Part shown: positions 55,648 through 64,000 of the stretch, one piece after another
How positions within the stretch are numbered: position 1 is the stretch's first letter
How the letters are laid out: every line of letters starts with the position of its first letter
DNA from: Prosthecodimorpha hirschii
GTDB taxonomy: Bacteria > Pseudomonadota > Alphaproteobacteria > Rhizobiales > Ancalomicrobiaceae
Length of the DNA: 64,000 nt
Direction: 5' to 3'
Assembly (NCBI RefSeq): GCF_001305515.1
Contig: NZ_LJYW01000001.1
Span: 4,696,049 to 4,760,048, forward strand
The notes under the pieces: generated by a model
Seen by the model: the letters and a program-made list of their open reading frames with translations, nothing else
Told to the model about the DNA's origin: nothing
Database searches by the model: none
Position numbers and translations under genes: made by a program

Positions 55648-56634
55648 TCACCCTACCGAAGCGTGAGCGGTCGCGAAACAGGCCGCTTGATGAACGCCGC
55701 CCTCCAGTTCGGGGCGCTCGCGCCGGCACCGGTCGAAGGCGAGCGGGCAGCGCGGATTGAAGACGCAGCCCGGCGGCGGCGAGAAGGGCGACGGCAGCTC
55801 GCCCCGCAGGATGATCCGTTCCTTCCGCGCGGTCGGATCGGCGACCGGCGTCGCGGACAGGAGCGCGCGCGTATAGGGATGGCGCGGATCGGCGAAGATC
55901 GCGTCGCGCGGCCCGTATTCGGCGACCCGGCCGAGATACATCACCAGCACGTCGTCGGCGATGTGGCGCACCACCGACAGGTCGTGGCTGATGAACACGT
56001 AGGCGAGGCCGAACTCGGTCTGCAGGTCGGAGATCAGGTTGAGCACCTGCGCGCGCACCGAGACGTCGAGCGCCGAAACCGGTTCGTCGAGCACCAGGAT
56101 CTTCGGCCTGAGCATCAGGGCGCGCGCGATGGCGATGCGTTGGCGCTGGCCGCCGGAGAACATATGCGGATAGCGCCGGGCATGTTCCCGGCGCAGGCCG
56201 ACCCGTTCGAGCATGTCGAGCGCGGCCGCCCGCCGTTCGTCGGCCGAACCGCCCATGCCGTTGACCAGAAGCGGTTCCTCCAGCGTGTCGGCGATGGTCT
56301 GGCGCGGGTTGAGCGAGCCGTAGGGGTTCTGGAACACCATCTGCACCTTGCGGCGCAGGGCCTTCAGGGTCGCGCCGGTCGAACCGGTCACGTCGATGCC
56401 GTCGATGGCGAGGCGGCCGTCGGTCGGCGTCTCGATCAGCGTCAGCATGCGGCCGAGCGTCGACTTGCCGGAGCCGGATTCGCCGACCACCGCCAGCGTC
56501 TTGCCCGGCCGGACCGAGAAGGAGATGCCGGCGACCGCCTTCACGTCGGCGGTCGGCGCGAACATGCCGCGGCTGACCTGATAGGTGCGGTGCAGGTCGC
56601 GGGCTTCGAGGACGGGTGCGTCGGGCGCGGTCAT
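55648..56634 (-). CDS. dppF: Dipeptide ABC transporter ATP-binding protein DppF
   Basis: The 328-residue ATPase has Walker [10 protein letters not shown], signature F-S-G-G-Q-R-Q-R and Walker B I-L-V-L-D-E-P, then the C-terminal oligopeptide-type extension (G-C-V-F-N-P-R-C-P) with four cysteines that may bind an iron-sulfur cluster. It overlaps the dppD stop by four bases. Confidence 0.9.
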   Translation of the reverse strand: MTAPDAPVLEARDLHRTYQVSRGMFAPTADVKAVAGISFSVRPGKTLAVVGESGSGKSTLGRMLTLIETPTDGRLAIDGIDVTGSTGATLKALRRKVQMVFQNPYGSLNPRQTIADTLEEPLLVNGMGGSADERRAAALDMLERVGLRREHARRYPHMFSGGQRQRIAIARALMLRPKILVLDEPVSALDVSVRAQVLNLISDLQTEFGLAYVFISHDLSVVRHIADDVLVMYLGRVAEYGPRDAIFADPRHPYTRALLSATPVADPTARKERIILRGELPSPFSPPPGCVFNPRCPLAFDRCRRERPELEGGVHQAACFATAHASVG

Positions 56635-57656
56635 GCGGAGACCTTTCCGGGCTCGGCGAAGGTGACGCCCTTCGGCAGGTTCTGGGGCGTGGGACGGCCG
56701 CCGACGAGCGGCGTGTGGCAGAGCGCGAAGCCGAGATCGGCGCGCGCCCGGACCGGCGGCGTGGTGCGGCAGGCCTCGAAGGCGAAGTCGCAGCGCGGCG
56801 CGAACAGGCAGCCGGGCGGCCGGTCGAACTGGCCCGGCACCATGCCGGGGATCGAGGGCAGGCGCCGCTCGCGCGCCCGTTCGGGCAGGGCTGCGAGGAG
56901 CGCGCTGGTATAGGGATGGTGCGGATCGGCGAACAGCGCGCGCGTCGTCGCCTCCTCGACCTGCTGGCCGGCATATTGCACGACGACCCGTTCGGAAGTC
57001 TCCGCGACCACGCCCATGTCGTGGGTGATCAGCACGAGACCCATCCCGGTCTTGTCGCGCAGCGAGACGAGGAGATCGAGGATCTGCGCCTGGATGGTCA
57101 CGTCCAGCGCCGTGGTCGGCTCGTCGGCGATGAGCAGCTTCGGCGAACAGGCGATCGCGATGGCGATCATGACGCGCTGGCTCATGCCGCCGGAGAGCTG
57201 ATGCGGGAAGGCGGCGAGCCGGCTTTCGGGCTCCGGGATGCCGACCTGGGCGAGCAGTTCGATCGACCGGCGCTTGCGTTCGGCACGGCCGAGGCCGAGA
57301 TGGGTGGCGAGGCTTTCGCCGAGCTGGAAACCGACCGTGAAGCAGGGATTGAGCGAGGTCATCGGCTCCTGGAAGATCATCGCGACATCCTTGCCGATGA
57401 TCCGTCGTCGCTCCGAGGAGGTCAGCTTTAGAAGATCGCGCCCCTCGAAGGTCATCCGGTCGGCGGTGACCCGCGCGGTCTTGGGCAGGAGCCCCATCAC
57501 GGCCAGCATGGCGACCGACTTGCCGGAGCCGGATTCGCCGACGATGGCGACGATCTCGCGCGGATTGACCGTCAGCGAGATGCGGTCGACGGCGCGGAAC
57601 AGGCCGGATCGCGTCTCGAACTCGACGGTGAGGTTCTCGATCTCGAGAAGGGGCAT
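56631..57656 (-). CDS. dppD: Dipeptide ABC transporter ATP-binding protein DppD
   Basis: The 341-residue ATPase has [16 protein letters not shown] and L-L-I-A-D-E-P, and the same cysteine-containing C-terminal extension (G-C-L-F-A-P-R-C-D). It follows the antitoxin stop by one base, so its translation now depends on the inserted toxin-antitoxin genes or on reinitiation. Confidence 0.9.
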   Translation of the reverse strand: MPLLEIENLTVEFETRSGLFRAVDRISLTVNPREIVAIVGESGSGKSVAMLAVMGLLPKTARVTADRMTFEGRDLLKLTSSERRRIIGKDVAMIFQEPMTSLNPCFTVGFQLGESLATHLGLGRAERKRRSIELLAQVGIPEPESRLAAFPHQLSGGMSQRVMIAIAIACSPKLLIADEPTTALDVTIQAQILDLLVSLRDKTGMGLVLITHDMGVVAETSERVVVQYAGQQVEEATTRALFADPHHPYTSALLAALPERARERRLPSIPGMVPGQFDRPPGCLFAPRCDFAFEACRTTPPVRARADLGFALCHTPLVGGRPTPQNLPKGVTFAEPGKVSA

Positions 57657-57657
57657 G

Positions 57658-58059
57658 TCAGCGGTTTCCTTCGGCGGAGACGAGCCAGGGGCGCGGGATG
57701 CCGAGGGCGGCGGCCAGACGTGCCAGCGTTTCGGGGCTGCCTTGCTTGTGCCGGGCCTCCAGGTCCGACAGGTAGCCTTGGCCGAGACCTGCGGCTTCGG
57801 CCAATTCCGTCTGGGTCAGGCCCCGCCAGCGGCGCAGAGCCTTGAGCAGGCTGTCGCCCTTCAGGATCGACTGCGAAACCTCGGCGGGCAGCAGCCCATC
57901 CGGACCTGCGGTCTCGGCCCGGCGGCGGTCGAGCATCGCGAGGTCGGCGGCGTCCTCCTCGGCATCCTCGGCGGCGGCGAGCAGGGCCTCGTATTCGGCT
58001 CGCGGCAGGACGACGAGCTCTTCGCCGCTGGGGCTCCGGATGATTTGTGGCGAGGGCAT
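57658..58059 (-). CDS. Antitoxin with N-terminal Phd-like segment and C-terminal HTH (XRE)
   Basis: The 133-residue protein combines an N-terminal stretch I-I-R-S-P-S-G-E-E-L-V-V-L-P-R-A-E-Y-E-A-L-L, resembling the start of Phd/YefM/RelB antitoxins, with a C-terminal XRE helix-turn-helix (L-T-Q-T-E-L-A-E-A-A-G-L-G-Q-G-Y-L-S-D-L-E). It is encoded after the RelE-like toxin, 10 bases away, the reversed order seen in higBA modules. It should neutralise the toxin and repress the promoter. Confidence 0.85.
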   Translation of the reverse strand: MPSPQIIRSPSGEELVVLPRAEYEALLAAAEDAEEDAADLAMLDRRRAETAGPDGLLPAEVSQSILKGDSLLKALRRWRGLTQTELAEAAGLGQGYLSDLEARHKQGSPETLARLAAALGIPRPWLVSAEGNR

Positions 58060-58069
58060 TTCGGTCTCC

Positions 58070-58321
58070 TCAATTCCGCCGGTAGGTCGTTGTCTCGCGT
58101 TTGCCGATATAGATCGCCAGGATCGTGATCTGGTCTTCCTCGAACAGCACCCGGTAGCGCCCGATGCGCAACCGATACTCGTTCCGTCCGCTGAGCCGCT
58201 TCACGTCGCCGAGGCCGGAGATGGCGTATCGGTTGAGCGCATCGGTGATCTGGTCCCGCGCCGCGGCCGGCAAGGCATCCAGATCCCGGGCCGCCGACGG
58301 TGTCAGAATGATCGTCTTCAT
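58070..58321 (-). CDS. RelE/ParE-superfamily toxin
   Basis: The 83-residue protein has the RelE fold pattern: helix S-A-A-R-D-L-D-A-L-P-A-A-A-R-D-Q-I, then L-S-G-R-N-E-Y-R-L-R-I-G-R-Y-R-V-L-F-E and the last strand I-T-I-L-A-I-Y-I-G-K-R-E. RelE relatives cleave mRNA on the ribosome. The gene directly follows two copies of an AT-rich operator, and the pair sits inside the dpp operon. Confidence 0.88.
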   Translation of the reverse strand: MKTIILTPSAARDLDALPAAARDQITDALNRYAISGLGDVKRLSGRNEYRLRIGRYRVLFEEDQITILAIYIGKRETTTYRRN

Positions 58322-58358
58322 AGAGATAATATCGCTCCATTTCTAGAGATAATATCTC
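58321..58358 (-). promoter_or_regulatory. Toxin-antitoxin promoter with duplicated operator
   Basis: TAGAGATAATATC occurs at 58321-58333 and 58344-58356, 23 bp apart. The second copy extends to GAGAT-AAT-ATCTC, an inverted repeat; the first is imperfect. On the minus strand both contain TATTAT, a -10-like element. The copies are the natural binding sites of the HTH antitoxin. Confidence 0.65.
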
Positions 58359-58384
58359 CATGCGGTCGATGGCTGCAGTCCGGC

Positions 58385-59299
58385 TCAGCTCCGCTTCAGC
58401 TTCGGGTCGAGTGCGTCGCGCAGGCCGTCGCCCATCAGGTTGATGGAGACGACGGTGATCAGGATGGCGAGACCCGGCAGGGTCACGATCCAGGGATCGG
58501 AGCGGATGAACTCGCGGCTGTCGGCCAGCATCGAGCCCCATTCGGGCGTCGGCGGCTGCGCGCCGAGACCGAGGAAGCCGAGGGCCGCGGCCTCCAGGAT
58601 GGCGTCGGAGACGCCGAGGGCGGCCTGCACGATCAGGGGGGCGATGCAGTTCGGCAGCACGGTCACGAACATCAGCCTGAGCCGGCCGGCGCCGACGACC
58701 CGGGCGGCGGTGACATAGTCCTTGCCGATCTCGGACAGCGCCGAGGCGCGCACCAGGCGGACGTAGCGGGGCAGGTAGACGATGGTCACCGCCCAGATGG
58801 TGTTGGGCAGGCTGGGGCCGAGCACGGCGACGACCAGGATGCACAGGACCAGGCTCGGCACGGCGATGATCAGGTCCATGACGCGCATGATCACGCTGTC
58901 GACCGTGCCGCCCGCGAAGGCCGCGACGAGACCGAGACAGACGCCGATCACCACCGAGACGACCATCACCGACAGGCCGATGAACAGCGAGATGCGCGCG
59001 CCGTGGATCAGCCGGGACAGCGTGTCGCGGCCGAGCGCATCGGTGCCGAGCGGGAAGCGCCAGTTGCCGCCGTCGTCCCAGACCGGCGGCAGCTTGGTGA
59101 AGTCGCGGAACTGCTCGATCGGCGAATAGGGCGCGATTAAATCGGCGAAAACGGCGGTCAGTGCGATCAGCACCAGGATGACCATGCCGAAGACCGCGCC
59201 GCGGTTCTCGGTGAAGGACGACCAGAATTCCGCAAGCGGGCTCTGGGGGGCCGCAGGCCGGGCTGCAGCGCCGGCGGGGACAGCAGTGTCAGCGGGCAT
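58385..59299 (-). CDS. dppC: Dipeptide ABC transporter permease DppC
   Basis: The 304-residue protein has six membrane segments with the N-terminal DppC segment P-L-A-E-F-W-S-S-F-T-E-N-R-G-A and the inner-loop Y-V-T-A-A-R-V-V-G-A. The start at 59299 overlaps dppB by 11 bases. Its stop is 64 bases before the toxin gene, where the operon is interrupted. Confidence 0.9.
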   Translation of the reverse strand: MPADTAVPAGAAARPAAPQSPLAEFWSSFTENRGAVFGMVILVLIALTAVFADLIAPYSPIEQFRDFTKLPPVWDDGGNWRFPLGTDALGRDTLSRLIHGARISLFIGLSVMVVSVVIGVCLGLVAAFAGGTVDSVIMRVMDLIIAVPSLVLCILVVAVLGPSLPNTIWAVTIVYLPRYVRLVRASALSEIGKDYVTAARVVGAGRLRLMFVTVLPNCIAPLIVQAALGVSDAILEAAALGFLGLGAQPPTPEWGSMLADSREFIRSDPWIVTLPGLAILITVVSINLMGDGLRDALDPKLKRS

Positions 59300-60302
59300 G
59301 GCGGAGCCTCGGATTGATGGCGCCATACATCACGTCGACCAGGAGGTTGACCATGATGACGATGGACGAGATCAGCATGATGCCGCCCTGCAGGGCCGGA
59401 TAGTCGCGCCGGGCGATCGATTCGATCAGCCACTTGCCGACGCCGGGCCAGGAGAAGATCGTCTCCGTCAGCACCGCGCCGGCCAGCAGGGTCCCGATCT
59501 GCAGGCCGATCGAGGTGACGACGGGGATCATGGCGTTGCGGAGCGCGTGCAGGCCGATCACCCGGAAGGGCGACAGGCCTTTGGCGCGGGCGGTGCGGAC
59601 ATAGTCCTCCGAGAGAACCTCCAGCATCGACGATCGCGTGATGCGCGCGATCACGGCGAGCGGGATGGTGCCGAGCACGATGGTCGGCAGGATCAGGTGC
59701 TGGACGGCATCCAGGAAGGCGCCCTCCTGACCGGACAGGATGCTGTCGATCAGCATGAAGCCGGTCACGCTGTCGAAGTAGAACTTGATCGGGTCGAGCC
59801 GTCCGGACACCGGGGTCAGGCCCCAGCGCTCGGACACGAGCATGATCAGGAGGAGGCCCCACCAGAAGATCGGCATCGAGAAGCCGATCACCGAGGCGCC
59901 CATGACGCCATGGTCGAACGGCCCGCCGCGCTTGACGGCGGCGATGACGCCGGCCGGGACGCCGATCAGCACGGCGAACAGCATGGCGCAGAGCGACAGT
60001 TCGATCGTGGCCGGGAAGAGCACCGAGAACTCGGTCAGGACCTTCTCGGAGGTGACCAGCGAGGTGCCGAAATCGCCGTGCAGCAGCCCGACGACATAGT
60101 CGACGAACTGCTTCCAGATCGGCTGGTCGAGCCCCATCTCGTGGCGCAGTTGGGCCAGTCGTTCCGGCGCGATGCCGCGTTCGCCGGTGCGGACCTCGAC
60201 CGGATCACCCGGCACCAGCCGGATCATCACGAAGGTCACGAACATCAGCGCCACGAAGGTCGGCAGGGTCAGCGCCAGACGGCGCAGGAAATACTTGATC
60301 AT
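59289..60302 (-). CDS. dppB: Dipeptide ABC transporter permease DppB
   Basis: The 337-residue protein starts M-I-K-Y-F-L-R-R-L, typical of DppB/OppB, has V-R-L-V-P-G-D-P-V near residue 30 and the loop Y-V-R-T-A-R-A-K-G-L-S. It lies 218 bases after dppA, separated by a stem-loop. Confidence 0.92.
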   Translation of the reverse strand: MIKYFLRRLALTLPTFVALMFVTFVMIRLVPGDPVEVRTGERGIAPERLAQLRHEMGLDQPIWKQFVDYVVGLLHGDFGTSLVTSEKVLTEFSVLFPATIELSLCAMLFAVLIGVPAGVIAAVKRGGPFDHGVMGASVIGFSMPIFWWGLLLIMLVSERWGLTPVSGRLDPIKFYFDSVTGFMLIDSILSGQEGAFLDAVQHLILPTIVLGTIPLAVIARITRSSMLEVLSEDYVRTARAKGLSPFRVIGLHALRNAMIPVVTSIGLQIGTLLAGAVLTETIFSWPGVGKWLIESIARRDYPALQGGIMLISSIVIMVNLLVDVMYGAINPRLRHAR

Positions 60303-60465
60303 GCACGGCTCCGGCGGCCGGGGCTGGGAAGGCGTCGGCGACCCGCTGCGGTCCGCACGGCGTGTGTCGCGGCACCGTCGGACATCGTCTTCAGCGGCAT
60401 CGTCTTCAGTCGCAAAGCAAGATCCGGTCCGCCGGCGGCATGCCGGCGGCGTGGCCCGATCGAAA

Positions 60466-60495
60466 GAGGCCGGCAGGGTCGCCCCCGCCGGCCTC
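60466..60495 (-). terminator. Stem-loop between dppA and dppB
   Basis: GAGGCCGGC (60466-60474) pairs with GCCGGCCTC (60487-60495), with GGG/CCC inside; on the minus strand TTT follows. It starts 26 bases after the dppA stop and is expected to cut transcription partly, leaving more dppA mRNA. Confidence 0.65.
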
Positions 60496-60520
60496 CCTCA
60501 TGCATCGGGCGGGATCGCGG

Positions 60521-62119
60521 TCAGTTCAGTTCCACGCCGTAGAACTCATGCCGGCCGAAGGGCGAGATCTTCCAGCCCTTCACTTCCTTGCGGACCGGCT
60601 CGTAGACCACCGAATGGGCGATGGTCATGTCCGGCGCCTCTTCCTTCATGATCGCCTGCATCTCCTCGTAGAGCTTGGTGCGCTCCTTCACGTCGGAAAT
60701 GCCGCGCGCCTTGATCAGGCGATCCTCGAACTCCTTGTTGCACCACTTGGTCAGGTTCTGACCGCCCGGACGGGCACCGGTGCAGCCGCGCAGGAAGAAG
60801 AAGTTGTCCGGATCACCGTTGTCGCCGGTCCAGCCGAGCTGGCCGGTCAGGTGTTCGCCCTGCTGCATGCGCTTGCGATACTCGCCCCACTCGTAGGAGA
60901 CCAGCTTGGCATTGATGCCGAGCTTGGCGAGGTCGGACTGCATCATCTCGGCGATGCGCTTGGCATTCGGGTTGTAGGGACGCTGCACCGGCATCCACCA
61001 CAGGTCGATCTCGAGCGGCGTCTTGACGCCGGCGGCCTCCAGCATGGCCTTGGCCTTGGCCGGATCGAACGGATAGTCCTTCACGCTGTCGTTATAGGAC
61101 CAGATGGTCGGCGGGATCAGGTTCTTCGCGGCCTGGCCGGCGCCCTGGTACACGTCGCGGATGATGGCGGCCTTGTCGATCGCCATGTTGAAGGCCTGAC
61201 GGACTTCCTTCTTGTCGAAGGGCGCCTTCTGGGTGTTGAAGGCCCAATAGGCGATGTTCAGGCCCGGCTGGTTGAGCAGCTGGAGATTGGCGTCCTTCTT
61301 GATCTCTTCCAGATCGGCCGGCCGCGGCGCGATCATGACCTGGCACTCGTTCTTCTTCAGCTTGGCAAGGCGGGCGGTCGGGTCGGGCGTGATGGCGAAG
61401 ACGAGGTCGTCGATCTTGGACTTGCCGCCCCAATAGGCATCGAACGCCTTGTAGCGGATCACCGCGTCCTTCTGGTAGGCGACGAACTGGAACGGACCGG
61501 TGCCGACCGGGATCTGGTCAAGCTGCTCGAGCTTGCCGGCCTTCTGCAGCATGTCGGCATATTCGGCCGAATGGATCGTGCCGAAGTCCATGGCGAGGTT
61601 CGCCATGATCGGCGCATTGGCCTCCTTCAGCTTCATGACGACGGTGTAGTCGTCCTTCTTCTCGATCGACTCGAGCAGCTTCGGCATGTCCATGTCGTCG
61701 AAGTAGTCGTACTTGCCGCCCGAGGTCTTGTGGTAGGGATGATCATCCTTCCACTGGCGATTGAACGACCACAGCACGTCGTCGGCGTTGAAGTCGCGGG
61801 TCGGCTTGAAGCCGTTCACGCCGGAGTGGAACTTGACGCCCTTGCGCAGATTGAAGGTGATCGTCTTGCCGTCCTCGGAGACGGCCCACTTCTCGGCGAG
61901 GCCGGCGACGACGGTCGTGGTGCCGCGCTCGAACTCGACGAGCTGGTTGTAGACCGGACGAGCCGCGTCGAAGGAGGTGCCGGTGGTGTTGAGGGCCGGG
62001 GTGAAGTTCTCCGGGCTGCCTTCCGAGCAATAGACAAGGGTCTTCGCGCTGGCTGCGGTACCGCCCAGCATGGCGGCGGCAAACAGGGCCAGTACGCCTG
62101 TTTTCAGGACTGACTTCAT
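60521..62119 (-). CDS. dppA: Dipeptide-binding protein DppA
   Basis: The 532-residue precursor has a signal peptide ending about A-S-A and the family-5 motif V-Y-C-S-E-G-S-P-E-N-F-T-P at the mature start, then W-S-F-N-R-Q-W and L-G-W-T-G-D-N-G-D-P-D-N-F-F, as in E. coli DppA. It brings dipeptides or heme-like ligands to DppBCDF. It is first of the operon. Confidence 0.93.
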   Translation of the reverse strand: MKSVLKTGVLALFAAAMLGGTAASAKTLVYCSEGSPENFTPALNTTGTSFDAARPVYNQLVEFERGTTTVVAGLAEKWAVSEDGKTITFNLRKGVKFHSGVNGFKPTRDFNADDVLWSFNRQWKDDHPYHKTSGGKYDYFDDMDMPKLLESIEKKDDYTVVMKLKEANAPIMANLAMDFGTIHSAEYADMLQKAGKLEQLDQIPVGTGPFQFVAYQKDAVIRYKAFDAYWGGKSKIDDLVFAITPDPTARLAKLKKNECQVMIAPRPADLEEIKKDANLQLLNQPGLNIAYWAFNTQKAPFDKKEVRQAFNMAIDKAAIIRDVYQGAGQAAKNLIPPTIWSYNDSVKDYPFDPAKAKAMLEAAGVKTPLEIDLWWMPVQRPYNPNAKRIAEMMQSDLAKLGINAKLVSYEWGEYRKRMQQGEHLTGQLGWTGDNGDPDNFFFLRGCTGARPGGQNLTKWCNKEFEDRLIKARGISDVKERTKLYEEMQAIMKEEAPDMTIAHSVVYEPVRKEVKGWKISPFGRHEFYGVELN

Positions 62120-62447
62120 GGAACGGCTCTCCCTCGCTCGAAGCTCGATGGTCGCGGACCGGTCGTCTCAGACGCCGTCCGGACGGATTCCTGGCGGGCG
62201 GGGCGCCCGCCGCGTCTATGCCGGGGACGCATGGCACCCCCGTCTGATCGGATGATCAAATCCCAACCGGACAAGCTGCGCAATGGGGTCCGGGATCGAT
62301 TTCAGCAGGAAAGCACGGGTATTGGTGCGGGCGCTTTCCATGCAGGGGACGAAATTGGGAATATCATTCCCCGGATGGCCGCATCGGCCGTCCGCCTTTC
62401 TTTCCCACCTTGAATTGGCTCCAGTCCGAAGGCGATCCGCGCCTTAA
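62120..62447. other. dppA upstream region
   Basis: This 328-bp stretch holds two inverted repeats: TGATC-GGAT-GATCA (62245-62258), shaped like a GntR site, and GGGAAT-ATC-ATTCCC (62357-62371). The dppA promoter is probably near the first. No gene is seen. Confidence 0.4.
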
Positions 62448-64000
62448 TCATGCTCGGATTCTGATTCCGGTCGGATCGTAGGGCGGCTCCAGGAACGCCT
62501 CGGCCGGAACCCGCTCGCCCGCCACCTCCAACTCGTAGTGTCCCGACAGGACGTAGTCGCGATCGACGCCTTCAGGGCGGCGCACATAGCCGTAGCCGAG
62601 CGCGCGGCCGACCGTATGCCCGAAGCCGCCGCCGGCGAGCCAGCCGACGCGTTCGCCGTCGCGATAGATCGTCTCGCGGCCGAGCAGCGTCACGGCCGGA
62701 TCGGCCGAGAAGCCGGCGAGCAGGCGCGGCAGCGGTGCGGCCGCCTGGGCCTCCAGGGCGGCGCGGCCGAGGAACGGGATCGCCGTCTTCAGCTTGACGA
62801 AGCCGCCGAGGCCGGCGACCAGCGGCGAGTGATCCGGCCCGATCTCCGCCCCCCAGGCGCGATAGCCCTTCTCCAGCCGCAGCGTCTCTATCGCCCGGTA
62901 GCCGGCATTGGCGAGGCCGTAGGGGCCGCCGGAGAAATGCAGCGCATCGTAGAGCGTGGCGGCGAATTCGACCGGCACATGCAGTTCCCAGCCGAGTTCG
63001 CCGACATAGGTGACGCGCAGCGCCAGCACCGGGCAGCCGGCGACCGAGAGGCGCTTCGCCCGCCCGAACGGGAAGGCAGCGTTGGAGATGTCGTCCCGCG
63101 TCAGGGTCTCCAGGATGGCGCGGGCCAGCGGCCCCATCAGCACCAGCACGGCCTGGGCCGAGGTCACGTCGACGAGCCGGGCGTCGAGCCCGTCGGGGAT
63201 GTTGCTGGTGATCCAGTGGAAATCGTGGGTGGCGAAGCCGGTGCCGGTGACGATCAGGTAGCGGTCGGATGCGAGCCGGGTGACGGTCACGTCGGCCTCG
63301 ATGCCGCCGCGGGCATTGAGCATCTGGGTATAGACGATGCGGCCGGCGGGCTTGGCGACATCGTTGGCGCAGATCCAGGTGAGCGCGGCCTCGGCGTCGC
63401 GGCCGACCAGCTCGAACTTGGCGAAGCTGGTCTGATCGAACAGGACCGCGCCTTCGCGGGCCGCCTTGTGTTCGCGCGCCACCGCGGCGAACCAGTTCGG
63501 GCGCTCGAAGGAATAGCGGTCGACCGGCTCCTCGCCGGCGGCCCGGTCGGCGAACCAGTTCGGACGCTCCCAGCCGAGCTTCTCGCCGAAACAGGCGCCG
63601 GCCTGCTGCAGGCGGTCGTAGAGCGGCGAGCGGCGCAGCGGGCGGCCGGCCTCGGGCTCCTCGGACGGCCAGGCCATGGTGTAGTGGCGGCCATAGGCCT
63701 CCATGGTCCGGGTGCGCAGCCAGTCGAGGTCGTGGTGGTTGCGGCCGAAGCGGCGGATGTCGACCGTCCACAGATCGAAGGGCGGCGCGCCGGTGGCGAC
63801 CCATTCGGCGAGCGCCATGCCGGCGCCGCCGCCCGAGGCGATGCCGAAGGCGTTGAAGCCGGCGCCGACGAACACGTTCTTCACCTCCGGCGCCTCGCCG
63901 AGGATGAAGTTGCCGTCCGGCGTGAAGCTCTCCGGCCCGTTGATCATCTGCTTGATGCCGGCCTCGGCGAGGGCCGGCACGCGGCCGAGCGCCAGCTCCA
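62448..64000 (-). CDS. Sarcosine/dimethylglycine dehydrogenase-like FAD protein, C-terminal part (cut by window end)
   Basis: The frame is open to the window edge; the initiator lies outside. The visible 517 residues begin in the end of the FAD-dependent oxidoreductase domain (I-N-G-P-E-S-F-T-P-D-G-N-F-I-L-G-E-A-P, then G-A-G-F-N-A-F-G-I-A-S-G-G-G-A-G), followed by an aminomethyltransferase (GcvT) folate domain with L-F-D-Q-T-S-F-A-K and V-T-Y-V-G-E-L-G-W-E-L. Such enzymes demethylate dimethylglycine or sarcosine and pass the carbon to tetrahydrofolate. It is upstream of and on the same strand as dppA. Confidence 0.87.
   Translation of the reverse strand, partial: ELALGRVPALAEAGIKQMINGPESFTPDGNFILGEAPEVKNVFVGAGFNAFGIASGGGAGMALAEWVATGAPPFDLWTVDIRRFGRNHHDLDWLRTRTMEAYGRHYTMAWPSEEPEAGRPLRRSPLYDRLQQAGACFGEKLGWERPNWFADRAAGEEPVDRYSFERPNWFAAVAREHKAAREGAVLFDQTSFAKFELVGRDAEAALTWICANDVAKPAGRIVYTQMLNARGGIEADVTVTRLASDRYLIVTGTGFATHDFHWITSNIPDGLDARLVDVTSAQAVLVLMGPLARAILETLTRDDISNAAFPFGRAKRLSVAGCPVLALRVTYVGELGWELHVPVEFAATLYDALHFSGGPYGLANAGYRAIETLRLEKGYRAWGAEIGPDHSPLVAGLGGFVKLKTAIPFLGRAALEAQAAAPLPRLLAGFSADPAVTLLGRETIYRDGERVGWLAGGGFGHTVGRALGYGYVRRPEGVDRDYVLSGHYELEVAGERVPAEAFLEPPYDPTGIRIRA

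Noticed and set aside
60362-62113. Plus-strand 583-codon frame opposite dppA
   Set aside because: Shadow of dppA with no recognisable domain.

Overview
The window is very GC-rich and densely coded. Its conserved blocks (rplY-pth-ychF followed by paired MaoC genes; ubiK, YbjN gene and proC; a phasin; a Tat-exported OpgG/OpgD protein) point to an alphaproteobacterium, most likely of the order Hyphomicrobiales. This placement rests on gene content and order, not on a marker-gene tree. No rRNA, tRNA or CRISPR array was seen.

Layout. 1-0.8 kb: 3' end of an IS110 transposase whose right side runs directly into a truncated copy of a palindromic intergenic repeat. 0.9-7.2 kb: di-heme cytochrome c peroxidase/MauG-like protein, NrtR-like Nudix regulator, aminotransferase and OpgD-like glucan protein. 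7.4-11.2 kb: MarR regulator divergent from a solute-binding protein, a cupin and a flavin monooxygenase. 11.3-12.6 kb: five more copies of the repeat, in the opposite orientation. 12.6-15.7 kb: Crp/Fnr regulator, PLP aminotransferase and AraC regulator. 15.9-19.9 kb: a tryptophan-tryptophylquinone (TTQ) amine dehydrogenase operon (large subunit, MauE, MauD, small subunit, two cytochromes c); the small subunit looks more like aromatic amine dehydrogenase than methylamine dehydrogenase. 20-26 kb: an unrecognised 370-residue protein, a ThDP enzyme with an acyl-CoA ligase, and a PuuD-like hydrolase. 26-31.5 kb: TRAP permeases without a binding protein, a sulfotransferase-like protein and a sugar-acid dehydratase. 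31.6-41.7 kb: mostly housekeeping genes, a lone SoxYZ-like carrier and a phasin.

41.9-54.1 kb is the carbohydrate-acid region. A LacI regulator faces a seven-gene operon of an ABC transporter plus LtnD, OtnI and OtnK, predicted to take L-threonate to 3-oxo-tetronate 4-phosphate. It converges on kduI-kduD-kdgF for unsaturated uronates. Two small overlapping genes of unknown function follow. 54.1-62.1 kb is a dipeptide ABC operon (dppABC, dppDF) interrupted by a RelE/HTH toxin-antitoxin pair and followed by an aromatic-amino-acid-decarboxylase-like gene. The window ends inside a sarcosine/dimethylglycine dehydrogenase-like gene.

Regulatory signals readable directly include a MarR-type operator over its own promoter, a perfect 16-bp palindrome before the threonate operon, paired dyads over the phasin promoter, duplicated operators before the toxin gene, and a strong intrinsic terminator inside the rplY leader that suggests attenuation. 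The best candidates for new biology are the rplY leader, the mosaic repeat with its IS110 junction, the TTQ operon without local mauF/mauG, the two-gene unknown cassette at 53.1-54.1 kb, and the orphan at 20.2-21.3 kb.
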